64,000 nucleotides of DNA from Psychrobacter sp. ANT_WB68 (GCF_008369115.1 NZ_VOAZ01000005.1:1-64000), one strand, 5' to 3'. Numbered from the stretch's first letter, positions 49,758 through 59,314 are shown. Numbers and translations: made by a program. Notes: generated by a model not told the origin, from the sequence alone.

Positions 49758-50399
49758 TTACTTAGAGTATAGCTCAACGATCAAGCTTTCGTTGATTTCA
49801 GCAGGTAGATCAATACGATCAGGCGCTTTTTTAAACGTGCCTTGTAGTTTGCTGTGATCAACATCTAGCCATTCTGGAATACCACGTTGTGTTGCTAGTT
49901 CAATAGCGTTTTTAATACGTAGTTGTTCGCGAGACTTCTCTTGGATAGCGATGACATCACCATCTTGCAACTGAATTGATGGAATGTTCACACGAACAAA
50001 CTCATCACGACCAGCTTTTTTTACCATCACAGTGCGATGGCTCACTAGCTGACGCGCTTCAGCGCGAGTCGAGCCGAAGCCCATGCGGTATACTACGTTA
50101 TCAAGACGACTCTCAAGCATTGCTAACAAGTTTTCACCAGTAGCGCCACGCTTACGAGCAGCTTCTTTGTAGTAGTTTGCAAACTGACGCTCTAATACAC
50201 CGTAGATACGCTTAACTTTTTGTTTTTCGCGTAACTGTAGAGAGTATTCTGAACTTTTATTACGGCTAACACCATGTTGACCAGGTGGACGAGCCGATTT
50301 TTTCGTTTTTACGTCGTATGGTTTAACACCAGACTTAAGGCCTAAGTCTGTACCTTCACGACGTGATAATTTGAGTTTTGGTCCAATATAACGGGCCAT
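49758..50399 (-). CDS. rpsD: 30S ribosomal protein S4
   Basis: Primary 16S rRNA-binding protein, and known as translational repressor of the alpha operon in E. coli. The start [19 protein letters not shown], the [22 protein letters not shown] helix and the S4 domain [16 protein letters not shown] are all clear. The protein is the form without the N-terminal zinc cysteines. At 213 residues it is seven longer than E. coli S4; the extra residues fall just after MV in the S4 domain ([15 protein letters not shown] instead of the short turn). It follows rpsK by 48 nt. Confidence 0.97.
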   Translation of the reverse strand: MARYIGPKLKLSRREGTDLGLKSGVKPYDVKTKKSARPPGQHGVSRNKSSEYSLQLREKQKVKRIYGVLERQFANYYKEAARKRGATGENLLAMLESRLDNVVYRMGFGSTRAEARQLVSHRTVMVKKAGRDEFVRVNIPSIQLQDGDVIAIQEKSREQLRIKNAIELATQRGIPEWLDVDHSKLQGTFKKAPDRIDLPAEINESLIVELYSK

Positions 50400-50447
50400 T
50401 GTTATGTCTCCTATAAGCTCTTATTGTAAAAAGCTTCGTCTTTAATA

Positions 50448-50837
50448 TTAGACGCGGCGCTTTTTCGGCGCACGGCAACCATTGTGTGGGATTGGGGTTA
50501 CATCAGAGATGCTGTTGACTTTATAACCCAATGCACCTAGTGCTCTTACCGCAGACTCACGACCCGGTCCTGGTCCTTTGACCAAAACGTCGATATTCTT
50601 AACACCGTATTCTTGAGCCGCTTTACCAGCGACTTCAGCTGCAACCTGAGCTGCAAATGGTGTAGATTTACGTGAACCACGGAAGCCTTGTCCACCTGAA
50701 GTGGCCCAAGCCAATGCATTACCCTGACGATCGGTAATCGTAACAATGGTGTTATTAAAAGACGCATGGATATGGGCAATGCCCTCCGATACTGAACGAC
50801 GAGTCACCTTTTTGCGACTGCGAGTGTCTTTTGCCAT
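50448..50837 (-). CDS. rpsK: 30S ribosomal protein S11
   Basis: Platform protein of the small subunit close to the mRNA exit. The 129 residues carry [30 protein letters not shown], the segment [18 protein letters not shown], and the C-terminal tail [19 protein letters not shown] that contacts the 3' end of 16S rRNA. Length and order (rpsM 20 nt upstream, rpsD downstream) are normal. TAGGAA lies at usual spacing. Confidence 0.98.
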   Translation of the reverse strand: MAKDTRSRKKVTRRSVSEGIAHIHASFNNTIVTITDRQGNALAWATSGGQGFRGSRKSTPFAAQVAAEVAGKAAQEYGVKNIDVLVKGPGPGRESAVRALGALGYKVNSISDVTPIPHNGCRAPKKRRV

Positions 50838-50857
50838 CTTTTAGCTTCCTAAGTTAA

Positions 50858-51214
50858 TTATCTTTTGAGAGGGCGTGTCGGACCCTTACGAGTACGAGCG
50901 TTGTTCTTGGTGTTCTGACCTCTAACTGGTAGGTTACGGCGATGGCGGATGCCACGGTAACAACCAAGATCAACCAAGCGCTTGATATTCATTGACACTT
51001 CACGACGAAGATCGCCTTCAGTCATGTATTCTGCAACTTGTGCACGGATAGCATCTAACTGTGTATCATCTAACTGACTGACTTTAGTAGTAGGGGCAAT
51101 GCCAACTGCTTCTAAGATTTTCTGAGCAGTGGTACGACCTACACCAAAGATGTAAGTTAGTGAAATAACAGCATGCTTATTATCCGGAATGTTTACGCCG
51201 GCAATACGAGCCAT
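50858..51214 (-). CDS. rpsM: 30S ribosomal protein S13
   Basis: Head protein of the small subunit bridging to the large subunit and contacting the P-site tRNA with its tail. The ATG at 51214 ([19 protein letters not shown]) has GGAGA upstream; the frame runs nine codons further to a TTG. The helix-two-turn-helix segment [13 protein letters not shown] and the C-terminal basic tail [20 protein letters not shown] are present. The length is 118 residues. First gene of the alpha operon; a promoter-like site lies about 50 nt upstream. Confidence 0.98.
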   Translation of the reverse strand: MARIAGVNIPDNKHAVISLTYIFGVGRTTAQKILEAVGIAPTTKVSQLDDTQLDAIRAQVAEYMTEGDLRREVSMNIKRLVDLGCYRGIRHRRNLPVRGQNTKNNARTRKGPTRPLKR

Positions 51215-51261
51215 TGATTTCTCTCCATTAAAGAAAAACAAGCCTTATCTATTGATAATGC

Positions 51262-51288
51262 ATTATTTTTCAGATTTGTTGCTGTCAA
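51262..51288 (-). promoter_or_regulatory. Possible alpha-operon promoter ahead of rpsM
   Basis: On the minus strand a perfect TTGACA (51283-51288) is followed after 15 nt by AATAAT (51262-51267). The location, between rpmJ and rpsM, is where the alpha operon promoter lies in E. coli. The spacing is one to two bases short, and the leader would be only about 40 nt, too short for the S4-binding pseudoknot known in E. coli. Confidence 0.45.
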
Positions 51289-51385
51289 TACTAAAGCTTT
51301 TATAATTATTATCGCTGTTTTGACTTGGTAACCAAGCCCATTCGTTGACTATTTTATAAAAGATTTTGCATAAACTACGGCAAGT

Positions 51386-51407
51386 GGCGGATGATATCCC
51401 ATCCGCC
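51386..51407. other. GC-rich stem-loop between rpmJ and rpsM
   Basis: Perfect 8-bp arms GGCGGATG and CATCCGCC enclose six bases, about 63 nt after the rpmJ stop. On the minus (operon) strand no T-run follows, so it is not an intrinsic terminator of the spc operon. On the plus strand it is followed by GTCATTTTT and would look like a terminator of antisense transcription. It may also be an mRNA-processing or 3'-protection structure. Confidence 0.6.
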
Positions 51408-51469
51408 GTCATTTTTCAAGTATTAATTTAGTTAATAGTACAAGCTTAGCGCTTTGTTCTATTAAAATA

Positions 51470-51586
51470 TTAACCTTGACGTTGCTTGTGGCGAGGTTCT
51501 GCGGTACAAATGATATGTACACGGCCTTTACGGCGCACAACTTTACAGCTACCACAAATCTTCTTAACTGATGCTTGAACTTTCAT
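51470..51586 (-). CDS. rpmJ: 50S ribosomal protein L36
   Basis: A 38-residue protein, found by translating the stretch between secY and rpsM. It begins [20 protein letters not shown] and ends EPRHKQRQG. The zinc ligands of the C+ form are all there: C11, C14, C27 and H33. ATG at 51586 has AAGGAG upstream (TCAAGGAGTATGCT region). It lies 31 nt after secY and is the last gene of the spc operon, followed by 255 nt before rpsM. Confidence 0.97.
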   Translation of the reverse strand: MKVQASVKKICGSCKVVRRKGRVHIICTAEPRHKQRQG

Positions 51587-51617
51587 AGCATACTCCTTGA
51601 AATATCGTACCGCTCAT

Positions 51618-52964
51618 TTAAGGTTGAGTGGGCGATTGAATTAACGTCTGATCATGATATTGATGGGTCATCAAATGCGCTTGGATTTGCGAAATGAAGT
51701 CCATCACCACAACCACCATAATCAGTAACGACGTACCACCAAGTTGAAACGGTACACCAAACGATGACTGGACGATCATTGGCATTAAACAAATAACCGT
51801 CATATACATCGCGCCAATAAAGGTCAGTCGGTTTAATACATGATCGAGGTAACGCTGAGTTTGTTGTCCGGGGCGAATACCTGGGATATACGCACCACTA
51901 CGTTTAAGGTTTTCAGCTACTTCACGTGGACTAAATACCAGTGCCGTATAGAAGTAACAGAAGAAAATAATCATTGCGCCAAACAGAACCAAATATAGCG
52001 GCTGTCCTGGAGACAACACCAATGCCATATTCTGTAATATCTTTTGCGTAAAGGTAGGATCAGCTGATTGACCAACCCATTGCCCCAAACTTGCTGGAAA
52101 CAACAATAACGAGCTAGCAAAAATGGCTGGGATAACCCCTGCCATGTTCAGCTTCAACGGCAAATGTGACTGCTGCTGAGCATATATCTTGCGACCTTGT
52201 TGTTGTTTCTGCGCATAGTTGACGGGTACACGACGCTGAGCACGTTCAATATAAACAATACCCGCAGTAACCGCGATACCTAGCAACACAAAGATAAAAA
52301 GTACAATCAAGTTCATCTGCCCTTGATTGACCTGTTCAATAGACTGCGAAATCATACCTGGGGTACCAGCCACAATACTCGCAAAAATGAGCATTGAGAT
52401 ACCATTACCTACACCGCGCTCCGTAATCTGCTCACCAAGCCACATTAAGAACATAGCGCCAGCTACCAATGAGGTAACCGCTGGAATATAAAAGGTCAAG
52501 CCAGAAGATAAGGTAAGATTTTGACTGATTAAGCCAGCACACATTCCTAATGACTGTACTAGCGCTAAAGCAAGTGTACCTTGACGGGTATACTTATTTA
52601 GCTTACGTCGTCCCGCTTCACCTTCTTTTTTGAGGGCTTCAAGCGATGGCAATACTGCAGACATCATCTGTACAATAATCGATGCTGAAATATATGGCAT
52701 GATGCCAAGCGCCATAATGGACATACGCTCTAGTGCACCACCTGAGAACATGTTAAACATACTCAGAATGGTATTTTCGTTGCGCGAAAACAGATCAGCC
52801 AAGTTAACCGGATTGATACCCGGCACTGGAATATGTGACCCTAAACGATAAACAATCAATGCGCCGATTAAAAATAATAAACGCGTCCATAATTCATCAT
52901 ACTTACGTATAAATGCAAATGGATTGAGCGGTATACCAGCTGATGACATTGATTGTTTTGACAC
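51618..52964 (-). CDS. secY: Preprotein translocase subunit SecY
   Basis: Channel subunit of the Sec translocon in the inner membrane, with ten transmembrane helices. Landmarks are RKYDELWTRLLFLIGALIVYRLGSHIPVPG at the start, LGIMPYISASIIVQMM, TRQGTLALALVQSLGM, the plug and lateral-gate helices, QRRVPVNYAQKQQGR-like loop near residue 255, and RSGAYIPGIRPGQQTQRYL. I place the start at a GTG at 52964 because GAGGAG, lying across the rplO stop, is seven bases upstream; an ATG at 52949 has no such site. This gives 448 residues. It lies four bases after rplO. Confidence 0.96.
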   Translation of the reverse strand: MSKQSMSSAGIPLNPFAFIRKYDELWTRLLFLIGALIVYRLGSHIPVPGINPVNLADLFSRNENTILSMFNMFSGGALERMSIMALGIMPYISASIIVQMMSAVLPSLEALKKEGEAGRRKLNKYTRQGTLALALVQSLGMCAGLISQNLTLSSGLTFYIPAVTSLVAGAMFLMWLGEQITERGVGNGISMLIFASIVAGTPGMISQSIEQVNQGQMNLIVLFIFVLLGIAVTAGIVYIERAQRRVPVNYAQKQQQGRKIYAQQQSHLPLKLNMAGVIPAIFASSLLLFPASLGQWVGQSADPTFTQKILQNMALVLSPGQPLYLVLFGAMIIFFCYFYTALVFSPREVAENLKRSGAYIPGIRPGQQTQRYLDHVLNRLTFIGAMYMTVICLMPMIVQSSFGVPFQLGGTSLLIMVVVVMDFISQIQAHLMTHQYHDQTLIQSPTQP

Positions 52965-52968
52965 GTTA

Positions 52969-53409
52969 CTACTCCTCGATGCTACCACCAGCAGCTTCGA
53001 TTGCTTGCTTGGCGCCTTTAGTCACTTTGATACCTTTAAAAGTATAAGCTTTAGTGACTTCGCCTGACAACATAATACGAACGCGCTTCATGTCATGACG
53101 GATAAGGTTGGCAGCTTTTAATGTTTCAATGCTAACCACATCGCCTTCAATTTTATTCAGTTCAGACAGACGCACTTCAGCAGTCGTCATTGCCATTTTA
53201 CTGGTAAAACCAAATTTTGGTAGGCGACGATATAAAGGCATTTGACCACCTTCAAATCCTGAGCGAATGCTAGAACCTGAACGAGATTTCTGACCTTTTA
53301 CACCACGACCACCAGTTTTACCAAGACCTGAACCGATACCGCGACCACGACGTTGGGCAGTTTTCTTTGCGCCAACACCTGGTGATAATTCATTTAATCT
53401 AAGTCCCAT
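52969..53409 (-). CDS. rplO: 50S ribosomal protein L15
   Basis: Late-assembly protein of the large subunit. The start [40 protein letters not shown] is the typical glycine/arginine-rich extended arm, followed by [18 protein letters not shown] and a globular C-terminal part ending [11 protein letters not shown]. The length of 146 residues is normal. Its ATG overlaps the rpmD stop by one base (TAATG), and its own end carries the secY ribosome site. Confidence 0.98.
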   Translation of the reverse strand: MGLRLNELSPGVGAKKTAQRRGRGIGSGLGKTGGRGVKGQKSRSGSSIRSGFEGGQMPLYRRLPKFGFTSKMAMTTAEVRLSELNKIEGDVVSIETLKAANLIRHDMKRVRIMLSGEVTKAYTFKGIKVTKGAKQAIEAAGGSIEE

Positions 53410-53588
53410 TACGCTTCCTCCACTTTTACCATGTAGTTAACGCGATTGACCATACCACGAGTTGAAGGAGTATCTTCTACTTCAACAGTATGACCAATAC
53501 GGCGTAAACCCAATCCTTTCAAGCTCGCTTTGTGGCTCTTGAGGCGATGGGCACCCGATTTAAATTGAGTGACTTTCATTTTTTTCAT
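53409..53588 (-). CDS. rpmD: 50S ribosomal protein L30
   Basis: A 59-residue protein found by translating the gap between rpsE and rplO. It reads [20 protein letters not shown] and continues [21 protein letters not shown], with the C-terminal [16 protein letters not shown] typical of bacterial L30. AGGTGA lies six bases before the first ATG; a second ATG is three codons in. The stop overlaps the rplO start. It lies 20 nt after rpsE. Confidence 0.97.
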   Translation of the reverse strand: MKKMKVTQFKSGAHRLKSHKASLKGLGLRRIGHTVEVEDTPSTRGMVNRVNYMVKVEEA

Positions 53589-53608
53589 CGTAACTCACCT
53601 AGTCTAAG

Positions 53609-54124
53609 TTAACCCAAGATTTCGTCTACAGATTTACCACGTTTCGCTGCCATCTTTTCTGGAGTTGACATATCACGTAAACCATTGAACGTTGCGCGAA
53701 CAACGTTAGCGGTATTGGTAGAACCATAACATTTAGTCAAAACATCTTTGACACCAGCAACTTCTAATACAGCACGCATTGCGCCACCAGCGATTACGCC
53801 AGTACCTTCAGATGCAGGTTGCATATAAACTTTACTAGCACCATGACGTGCTTTGATTGGATGATACAAAGTTGCATCATTAAGCTCAACAGTAATCATA
53901 TTACGTTTGGCAGCTTCTAGTGCTTTCTGGATAGCAGCTGGCACTTCACGTGCTTTACCGCGACCAAAACCAACACGACCGTTGCCATCACCCACTACAG
54001 TTAGTGCGGTGAAAGAGAAAATACGACCACCTTTAACAACTTTTGCAACGCGATCAACGGTAACTAAGCGTTCTACTAGACCGTCAGTCTGTTCATTTTT
54101 ATCATTTTTATCATTTCTAGCCAT
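53609..54124 (-). CDS. rpsE: 30S ribosomal protein S5
   Basis: Accuracy (ram) protein of the small subunit near the mRNA entrance. After an Asn/Lys/Asp-rich tail ([15 protein letters not shown]) the double-stranded RNA-binding-like domain begins [43 protein letters not shown]. The C-terminal domain has [29 protein letters not shown]. The 171 residues are usual. It lies two bases after rplR. Confidence 0.98.
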   Translation of the reverse strand: MARNDKNDKNEQTDGLVERLVTVDRVAKVVKGGRIFSFTALTVVGDGNGRVGFGRGKAREVPAAIQKALEAAKRNMITVELNDATLYHPIKARHGASKVYMQPASEGTGVIAGGAMRAVLEVAGVKDVLTKCYGSTNTANVVRATFNGLRDMSTPEKMAAKRGKSVDEILG

Positions 54125-54126
54125 GA

Positions 54127-54477
54127 TTAAAACTCCAATCCGTTTTCGCGAGCAGCTTCAGCTAAAGCTTTTACTCGACCATGATATTTAAAACCACTAC
54201 GGTCAAAGGCAACTTTAGTGATACCAGCTGCTTTTGCGCGTTCTGCGATCAATTGGCCCACAGACGTCGCTGCATCAGCGTTACCAGTTGCGCCTGAACG
54301 CAAACTGCTGTCTAAGGTAGATGCCTGAGCAATCACTTCACCACCGTTCGGAGAGATAATCTGGGCATAGATGTGTTTCGGCGTACGGTTAACCGTTAGA
54401 CGATGAACGCCCAAGAAACGGATATGTGCGCGGGTTTTCTTAGCTCGACGTAGACGAGCTGCTTTTTTATCAAACAT
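54127..54477 (-). CDS. rplR: 50S ribosomal protein L18
   Basis: 5S rRNA-binding protein of the central protuberance. The basic N-terminus [23 protein letters not shown] is followed by [20 protein letters not shown] and the C-terminal [29 protein letters not shown]. The length is 116 residues. AGGTGA precedes the ATG, and rplF ends 11 nt upstream. Confidence 0.98.
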   Translation of the reverse strand: MFDKKAARLRRAKKTRAHIRFLGVHRLTVNRTPKHIYAQIISPNGGEVIAQASTLDSSLRSGATGNADAATSVGQLIAERAKAAGITKVAFDRSGFKYHGRVKALAEAARENGLEF

Positions 54478-54488
54478 TTCAACTCACC

Positions 54489-55022
54489 TTATTTTTTCTT
54501 GGCTTCTTTGCGAATCACATGCTCGTCACTATAACGAATACCTTTACCTTTGTAAGGCTCTGGTGGGCGGAAAGCGCGGATATTAGCCGCTGCTTGGCCA
54601 AGCTGCTGCTTATTGTTTGATTTCAAAACAATTTCAGTTTGCGTTGGTGTTTCAGCCGATACACCTTCAGGTAACGTATATTCTACTGGATGTGAGTAAC
54701 CAACGTTTAACGTTACTTTATTACCAGCAGCTTGAGCGCGATAACCAACACCAATTAGTTGAAGACGTCTTTCAAAGCCTTCGTTAACGCCTGTAACATA
54801 GTTGTTAAGCAGGGCGCGCATGGTGCCAGTATGCATCATGGCTTCTTTTGAATCGACTGTAGGTGAGAAAATGATTGCATCATCTTCCTGTTTCAGCTCG
54901 ACCAAATCATGCAGGCGTAAAGACAAATTGCCGTTCTTGCCTTTAACTTCGACCTGCCGATCGTTCAAAGTAACGCTTACGCCGTTTGGCAGCGTCACTG
55001 GGGCTTTAGCCACACGAGACAT
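54489..55022 (-). CDS. rplF: 50S ribosomal protein L6
   Basis: Two-domain protein near the factor-binding stalk base. [31 protein letters not shown] opens domain 1; domain 2 has [31 protein letters not shown], and the protein ends with [24 protein letters not shown]. The length of 177 residues is normal. AAGGA lies seven bases before the ATG. It is separated from rpsH by an unusually long 175-nt spacer that contains a terminator-like hairpin. Confidence 0.98.
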   Translation of the reverse strand: MSRVAKAPVTLPNGVSVTLNDRQVEVKGKNGNLSLRLHDLVELKQEDDAIIFSPTVDSKEAMMHTGTMRALLNNYVTGVNEGFERRLQLIGVGYRAQAAGNKVTLNVGYSHPVEYTLPEGVSAETPTQTEIVLKSNNKQQLGQAAANIRAFRPPEPYKGKGIRYSDEHVIRKEAKKK

Positions 55023-55060
55023 AGGAATATTCCTTAAAAAATTAACTTCTTTATATTAGC

Positions 55061-55094
55061 GAAAAAACTAACAGGCTAAAAAGCGTGTTAGTTT
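55061..55094 (-). terminator. Terminator-like hairpin between rpsH and rplF
   Basis: Read on the minus (operon) strand, arms AAACTAACA (55086-55094) and TGTTAGTTT (55065-55073) form a perfect 9-bp stem. The 12-nt loop can form an inner GCT/AGC stem. The T-run of the 3' arm continues to give six T before a C. The shape is that of an intrinsic terminator, but the stem is AT-rich. It sits 40 nt before the rplF ATG, inside what is normally one uninterrupted operon. Confidence 0.6.
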
Positions 55095-55197
55095 AGCATA
55101 GTTGACCGCGTTAGACACCTACCAATGTGAAATAATTCATCATTATTAGATTGCTAGACGTCTAACAAACGTCAAATAGACTTTGTCGTCGTATAGC

Positions 55198-55596
55198 TTA
55201 CGCTACAAATGCAACGACTTCACCACCAATACCAGCAGCACGTGCAGCACGATCAGTCATGATGCCTTGGCTAGTTGATACGATAGCAACGCCCATACCT
55301 TGTTTAACGGTAGGGATAGCGTCTTTACCGCGATGCTGGCGTAAACCAGGACGGCTAAAACGTTGAATCGTTTCGATAACAGCTTTGCCTTCGAAATATT
55401 TCAATTCGATAGATAAAGTTGCTTTGTTATTGTCTTCTTCAGTAACAACGGCGCTAGCTACATAACCTTCACTAACCAATAAGTCAGCGATTGATTTACG
55501 TAGTTTAGAGCTCGGCATTGCTACCGATACTTTATTGGCCATTTGTGCGTTACGAATACGGGTTAGCATATCCCCAACGGTATCTTGCATACTCAT
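55198..55596 (-). CDS. rpsH: 30S ribosomal protein S8
   Basis: Binds the central domain of 16S rRNA; in E. coli it also represses the spc operon. The sequence [45 protein letters not shown] and the C-terminal [33 protein letters not shown] fits S8. AAGGAG lies seven bases before the first ATG. The length is 132 residues. It ends with a long spacer towards rplF. Confidence 0.98.
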   Translation of the reverse strand: MSMQDTVGDMLTRIRNAQMANKVSVAMPSSKLRKSIADLLVSEGYVASAVVTEEDNNKATLSIELKYFEGKAVIETIQRFSRPGLRQHRGKDAIPTVKQGMGVAIVSTSQGIMTDRAARAAGIGGEVVAFVA

Positions 55597-55607
55597 ATAG
55601 TTACTCC

Positions 55608-55913
55608 TTACCAGCTTGCTTTACGAACACCAGGCACATCGCCTTGCATGACACGCTCACGCAGCATATTGCGTGATAAGCCAAACTTGCGGAAGTAACC
55701 GTGAGGACGACCTGTGATAGCACAACGATTGCGCAGACGTACTGGCGATGAGTTACGTGGTAGAGCTTGTAGCTCTAACATCGCTTCCATACGAGTTTCG
55801 TCACTTGCAGTCATATCACTGATAGTTTCTTTTAGCTTGATACGCTTGTCAGCGTACTTAGCAACCATTTTTTCGCGCTTTAATTCGCGGTTAATCATGC
55901 TCTTCTTTGCCAT
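55608..55913 (-). CDS. rpsN: 30S ribosomal protein S14
   Basis: Small-subunit head protein. [24 protein letters not shown] and the C-terminal [40 protein letters not shown] are diagnostic. This is the longer, zinc-free form (101 residues, no paired CxxC motifs), as usual in gammaproteobacteria. Gaps of 11-12 nt separate it from rplE and rpsH. Confidence 0.98.
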   Translation of the reverse strand: MAKKSMINRELKREKMVAKYADKRIKLKETISDMTASDETRMEAMLELQALPRNSSPVRLRNRCAITGRPHGYFRKFGLSRNMLRERVMQGDVPGVRKASW

Positions 55914-55925
55914 AACGTCTTTACC

Positions 55926-56468
55926 TTATTTAAATGGGAAGCCGAATGCTTTAAGCAACGCACGACCTTCTTCATCAGTACCAGCTGACGTGGTGATTGT
56001 CACATCCATACCGCGGATACGATCAATCTTGTCAAAGTCTACTTCTGGGAATACGATTTGTTCTTTGATACCCAATGAGTAGTTACCACGTCCGTCAAAG
56101 GCTTTAGGTGAAAAACCGCGGAAATCACGAATACGAGGAATTGCAATGGCAATGAGACGATCTAAAAATTCGTACATTTGCTCACCGCGTAGCGTTACTT
56201 TACAGCCAATTGGCCATTCTTCACGAATCTTAAAGCCAGCAACTGATTTACGCGCTTTGGTGACGACAGGTTTTTGACCAGCAATCGCGGTCATGTCAGC
56301 GACTGCACCTTCAAGCAATTTCTTGTCTTGAGAAGCGCCGCCTACACCCATGTTTAGTGTGATTTTAGTGATTTTAGGCACTTGCATCACATTCGCCAAA
56401 CCAAGTTCTTCTTTGATTTGCTGCTTTAATTCTTCGTTATATAAAGATTTTAATCTTGCCATTACCAT
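55926..56468 (-). CDS. rplE: 50S ribosomal protein L5
   Basis: 5S rRNA-binding protein of the central protuberance touching the P-site t[44 protein letters not shown] is the family start; [30 protein letters not shown] and the [33 protein letters not shown] block follow. Two ATG codons, 56468 and 56462, are possible behind AAGGGTG. About 180 residues. In E. coli the S8 repressor site lies at the start of this gene; I did not derive that fold here. Confidence 0.98.
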   Translation of the reverse strand: MVMARLKSLYNEELKQQIKEELGLANVMQVPKITKITLNMGVGGASQDKKLLEGAVADMTAIAGQKPVVTKARKSVAGFKIREEWPIGCKVTLRGEQMYEFLDRLIAIAIPRIRDFRGFSPKAFDGRGNYSLGIKEQIVFPEVDFDKIDRIRGMDVTITTSAGTDEEGRALLKAFGFPFK

Positions 56469-56483
56469 TACACCCTTAGTGTC

Positions 56484-56801
56484 TTACGCAGTCGCCACTA
56501 CTTCACCGTTCGAACGATAGACGCGTTGTTTCTTGCCGTCTTCGCCGAATTGATAAGTAATACGATCAGCTTTTTGGGTTTGCGCATTTAATATTGCGAC
56601 ATTTGAGATATGCAGAAAAGCTTCTTGCTTAAGAATGCCACCTTCAACGCCAGTTGCCTGATTTGGCTTCTGATGTTTAGTAACAATATTAATGCCTTCA
56701 ACTTTAATACGATCATTTTTTACAGCTTGCACAGTACCTTGCTTGCCTTTGTCTTTCCCAGCAATCACGATAACTGTATCGCCTTTACGTAATTTTGACA
56801 T
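56484..56801 (-). CDS. rplX: 50S ribosomal protein L24
   Basis: Assembly-initiating protein of the large subunit. The KOW motif is complete near the start (MSKLRKGDTVIVIAGKDKGKQGTVQAV), followed by VEGINIVTKHQKPNQATGVEGGILKQEAFLHISNVAI. The length of 105 residues is normal. It lies eight bases after rplN and 15 before rplE, compatible with tight coupling. Confidence 0.98.
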   Translation of the reverse strand: MSKLRKGDTVIVIAGKDKGKQGTVQAVKNDRIKVEGINIVTKHQKPNQATGVEGGILKQEAFLHISNVAILNAQTQKADRITYQFGEDGKKQRVYRSNGEVVATA

Positions 56802-56809
56802 GGATTACC

Positions 56810-57178
56810 TCACAATACTTCTGGTGCTAGTGATACAATTTTCATAAACTGATCACCACGTAGTTCACGAGTTACCGGTCCAAAAATACGAGTTGCAATC
56901 GGTGCTTTATTTTGGTTCAACAATACCGCAGCATTGTCGTCAAAACGCAGAACTGAACCATCAGGACGACGAACGCCTTTTTTGGTACGTACAACTACCG
57001 CATTCATCACGTCGCCTTTTTTAACACGACCACGAGGAATGGCTTCTTTAACCGTTACTTTAATAATGTCGCCAACTGATGCATAACGACGATGAGAGCC
57101 ACCCAGTACTTTAATGCACTGAACTCGTCTTGCACCGCTATTATCTGCAACTTCCAGCATCGATTCAACCTGAATCAT
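56810..57178 (-). CDS. rplN: 50S ribosomal protein L14
   Basis: First gene of the spc operon. The ATG at 57178 gives the canonical 122-residue protein [28 protein letters not shown], with GGAG seven bases upstream; the open frame continues 23 codons further but without family-like residues. [28 protein letters not shown] and [10 protein letters not shown] are L14 landmarks. A 181-nt spacer with a promoter-like site separates it from rpsQ. Confidence 0.98.
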   Translation of the reverse strand: MIQVESMLEVADNSGARRVQCIKVLGGSHRRYASVGDIIKVTVKEAIPRGRVKKGDVMNAVVVRTKKGVRRPDGSVLRFDDNAAVLLNQNKAPIATRIFGPVTRELRGDQFMKIVSLAPEVL

Positions 57179-57325
57179 AGCGTTACTCCACACGTATGAG
57201 CAATAAAAACCAGTTGCTGCCGCTAGCACAGAATGAGTAGTCGGCATTTTAATAATAATAACCGCTGCTACTCTTAATGTGAGTGATATACGCTCGGCGC
57301 AATCAGCATCCTTAAAAAGGCGGCT

Positions 57326-57354
57326 ATTTTAACAGCTTCTGGCTTTTAATGCAA
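57326..57354 (-). promoter_or_regulatory. Possible spc-operon promoter in the rpsQ-rplN spacer
   Basis: On the minus strand TTGCAT (57349-57354), a 17-nt spacer and TAAAAT (57326-57331) form a plausible promoter immediately after the rpsQ stop. Its place matches the S10/spc operon boundary, where E. coli has the spc promoter. The -35 is weak. Confidence 0.4.
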
Positions 57355-57359
57355 TTTAC

Positions 57360-57632
57360 TTAGATTTTTTCTACTTTTTCAACCACTTCAACCAAAGTCC
57401 AAGACTTGGTTTTTGAGATTGGACGCGTTTCTTTGATGCGAACAAGGTCACCTTGTTGGCAAACGTTGTCTTCATCATGGGCTTTAATTTTGGTAGAACG
57501 ACGAAGCTGTTTGCCATACAAAGGATGACGAACCAGACGCTCAATCAAAACCGTGATGGACTTGTCCATCTTGTCGCTGACAACTCGTCCTGTCAATACG
57601 CTAGCATTAGCTGTTTGATTGTTATCGCTCAT
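57360..57632 (-). CDS. rpsQ: 30S ribosomal protein S17
   Basis: 16S rRNA-binding OB-fold protein. After a polar start ([12 protein letters not shown]) comes [42 protein letters not shown] and the [25 protein letters not shown] block. The length is 90 residues. Its ATG overlaps the rpmC stop by four bases with GAGG upstream. Last gene of the S10 operon. Confidence 0.98.
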   Translation of the reverse strand: MSDNNQTANASVLTGRVVSDKMDKSITVLIERLVRHPLYGKQLRRSTKIKAHDEDNVCQQGDLVRIKETRPISKTKSWTLVEVVEKVEKI

Positions 57633-57826
57633 GAGTCGCCTCGTTGTTTCTCGTTAATCAAAGTCTGAATCTGAGCAATCGTGCGACGATTGCCTCTGAC
57701 TTCATGGGTATTACCCAACTGACCAGTTGCTTTAGCCATACGAATACGGAAAGCATCAAGTTGCTTTTCATCAAGTAACTGAGTCAGTTCTTCTAATGAT
57801 TTATCACGTAATTCACTGATCTTCAT
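57629..57826 (-). CDS. rpmC: 50S ribosomal protein L29
   Basis: Two-helix protein at the tunnel exit next to L23. The 65 residues begin [43 protein letters not shown], with [19 protein letters not shown] C-terminal helix. It overlaps rplP upstream by one base (TAATG) and rpsQ downstream by four (ATGA), giving three coupled genes. Confidence 0.97.
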   Translation of the reverse strand: MKISELRDKSLEELTQLLDEKQLDAFRIRMAKATGQLGNTHEVRGNRRTIAQIQTLINEKQRGDS

Positions 57827-58239
57827 TACATTATCGTCCGCTTAACAATGGTAGTTTTAAAGGGCAGTTTTGCTGCAGCAAGCGTTAACGCTTCGCGAGC
57901 AAGTTCTTCTGAAACCCCTTCGAGTTCATATAGCACTTTACCAGGTTTGATTTCGCATACCCAATATTCTACAGGACCTTTACCTTTACCCATACGTACT
58001 TCTAGTGGTTTATTGGTAATTGGTTTGTCTGGGAATACACGAATCCAAATCTTACCGCCACGCTTAATTTTACGAGTGATGGTACGACGTGCTGCTTCAA
58101 TTTGACGGGCAGTCATACGACCACGAGTCAACGATTTTAGACCAATTTGTCCGAATGCAACGGTGCTTCCACGATGAGCTAGCCCAGTGTTACGACCTTT
58201 ATGCATTTTACGAAACTTGGTACGTTTTGGCTGTAACAT
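57826..58239 (-). CDS. rplP: 50S ribosomal protein L16
   Basis: Large-subunit protein close to the A-site tRNA elbow. [37 protein letters not shown] opens it, and [53 protein letters not shown] core segments follow; the protein ends [14 protein letters not shown]. The length is 137 residues. It lies three bases after rpsC. Confidence 0.97.
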   Translation of the reverse strand: MLQPKRTKFRKMHKGRNTGLAHRGSTVAFGQIGLKSLTRGRMTARQIEAARRTITRKIKRGGKIWIRVFPDKPITNKPLEVRMGKGKGPVEYWVCEIKPGKVLYELEGVSEELAREALTLAAAKLPFKTTIVKRTIM

Positions 58240-58242
58240 AGT

Positions 58243-58971
58243 TTAACCTCTGTCTGTGTTTCGACGGTTTCCGTTTCCACGACCACGGCGTTTTGGCGCG
58301 CGAGTCTGCTCTTCTTTGACGGGATTATATACGCTGTTCATACCGTCAAGGATTTCGCCACGGAAAATCCAAACTTTTACACCGATAGTGCCGTAAGTGG
58401 TTTCTGCACGGACTGACGCGTAGTCAATATCAGCGCGGAGTGTATGCAATGGCACACGACCTTCACGATACCATTCAGTACGAGCAATCTCAGCACCGCC
58501 AAGACGGCCAGACAACTCAACTTTAATACCTTTAGCACCAGAGCGCATGCTGTTCTGTACCGCGCGCTTCATCGCACGACGGAACATAACGCGACGCTCA
58601 AGCTGGCTGCCGATACCATCAGCGACCAAACGTGCATCAAGATCAGGTGACGTGATTTCTTCAATATTGACCTGAGCAGGTACGCCCATGATTTTGGTCA
58701 ATTCTTTTTGAAGTCTTTCGATATCTTCGCCTTTCTTACCGATAACAATACCAGGACGCGCAGTGGCGATGGTAATCTTAGCAGCACCAGTAGGACGCTC
58801 AATCATGATATTGCTAATCATAGCATTATCTAGTTTTTTGCGTAGATACTCGCGAACTTGAATGTCGTTGATCAGGTATTCTGAGTATTGTTTAGGGTTA
58901 GCATACCAGTTTGCGTTATGCTTTTTGACAACACCAAGACGAATTCCGATTGGATGTACTTTTTGACCCAT
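58243..58971 (-). CDS. rpsC: 30S ribosomal protein S3
   Basis: mRNA-entry protein of the small-subunit head with helicase function. [24 protein letters not shown] starts it; the KH domain shows [21 protein letters not shown], and the C-terminal domain has [40 protein letters not shown] and [15 protein letters not shown]. The 242 residues end in a short arginine/glycine tail. AGGAG precedes the ATG. Confidence 0.98.
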   Translation of the reverse strand: MGQKVHPIGIRLGVVKKHNANWYANPKQYSEYLINDIQVREYLRKKLDNAMISNIMIERPTGAAKITIATARPGIVIGKKGEDIERLQKELTKIMGVPAQVNIEEITSPDLDARLVADGIGSQLERRVMFRRAMKRAVQNSMRSGAKGIKVELSGRLGGAEIARTEWYREGRVPLHTLRADIDYASVRAETTYGTIGVKVWIFRGEILDGMNSVYNPVKEEQTRAPKRRGRGNGNRRNTDRG

Positions 58972-58974
58972 AAC

Positions 58975-59304
58975 TTATTCTCCTACCTTTATAGTGATGT
59001 GACAAGTACGCTTACTGATACGATCAGCGCGACCTTTAGCACGTGGTAGGATACGTTTTAGCGTAATGCCTTCATCAACATAGATGGTTGATACTTTAAG
59101 GGTATCAATATCTAAACCGTTGTTATGTTCAGCATTGGCGATGGCTGAGTTAAGACATTTCTTAACAAACACAGCGCCTTTTTTATTACTATACGTTAGG
59201 ATATCCAAAGCACGCTCGATAGATTTGCCACGAACTTCATCGGCAACGAGTCTAACTTTTTGTGCCGAAATGGCGGCACCGCGTAATTTTGCAGTTACTT
59301 CCAT
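58975..59304 (-). CDS. rplV: 50S ribosomal protein L22
   Basis: Tunnel-lining protein with a long beta hairpin. The ATG at 59304 with AAGGTG upstream gives the canonical start [26 protein letters not shown] and 109 residues. The open frame runs 24 codons further but would overlap rpsS. The hairpin region is [25 protein letters not shown], and the end ITIKVGE is usual. Confidence 0.97.
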   Translation of the reverse strand: MEVTAKLRGAAISAQKVRLVADEVRGKSIERALDILTYSNKKGAVFVKKCLNSAIANAEHNNGLDIDTLKVSTIYVDEGITLKRILPRAKGRADRISKRTCHITIKVGE

Positions 59305-59314
59305 GGTAAGCACC

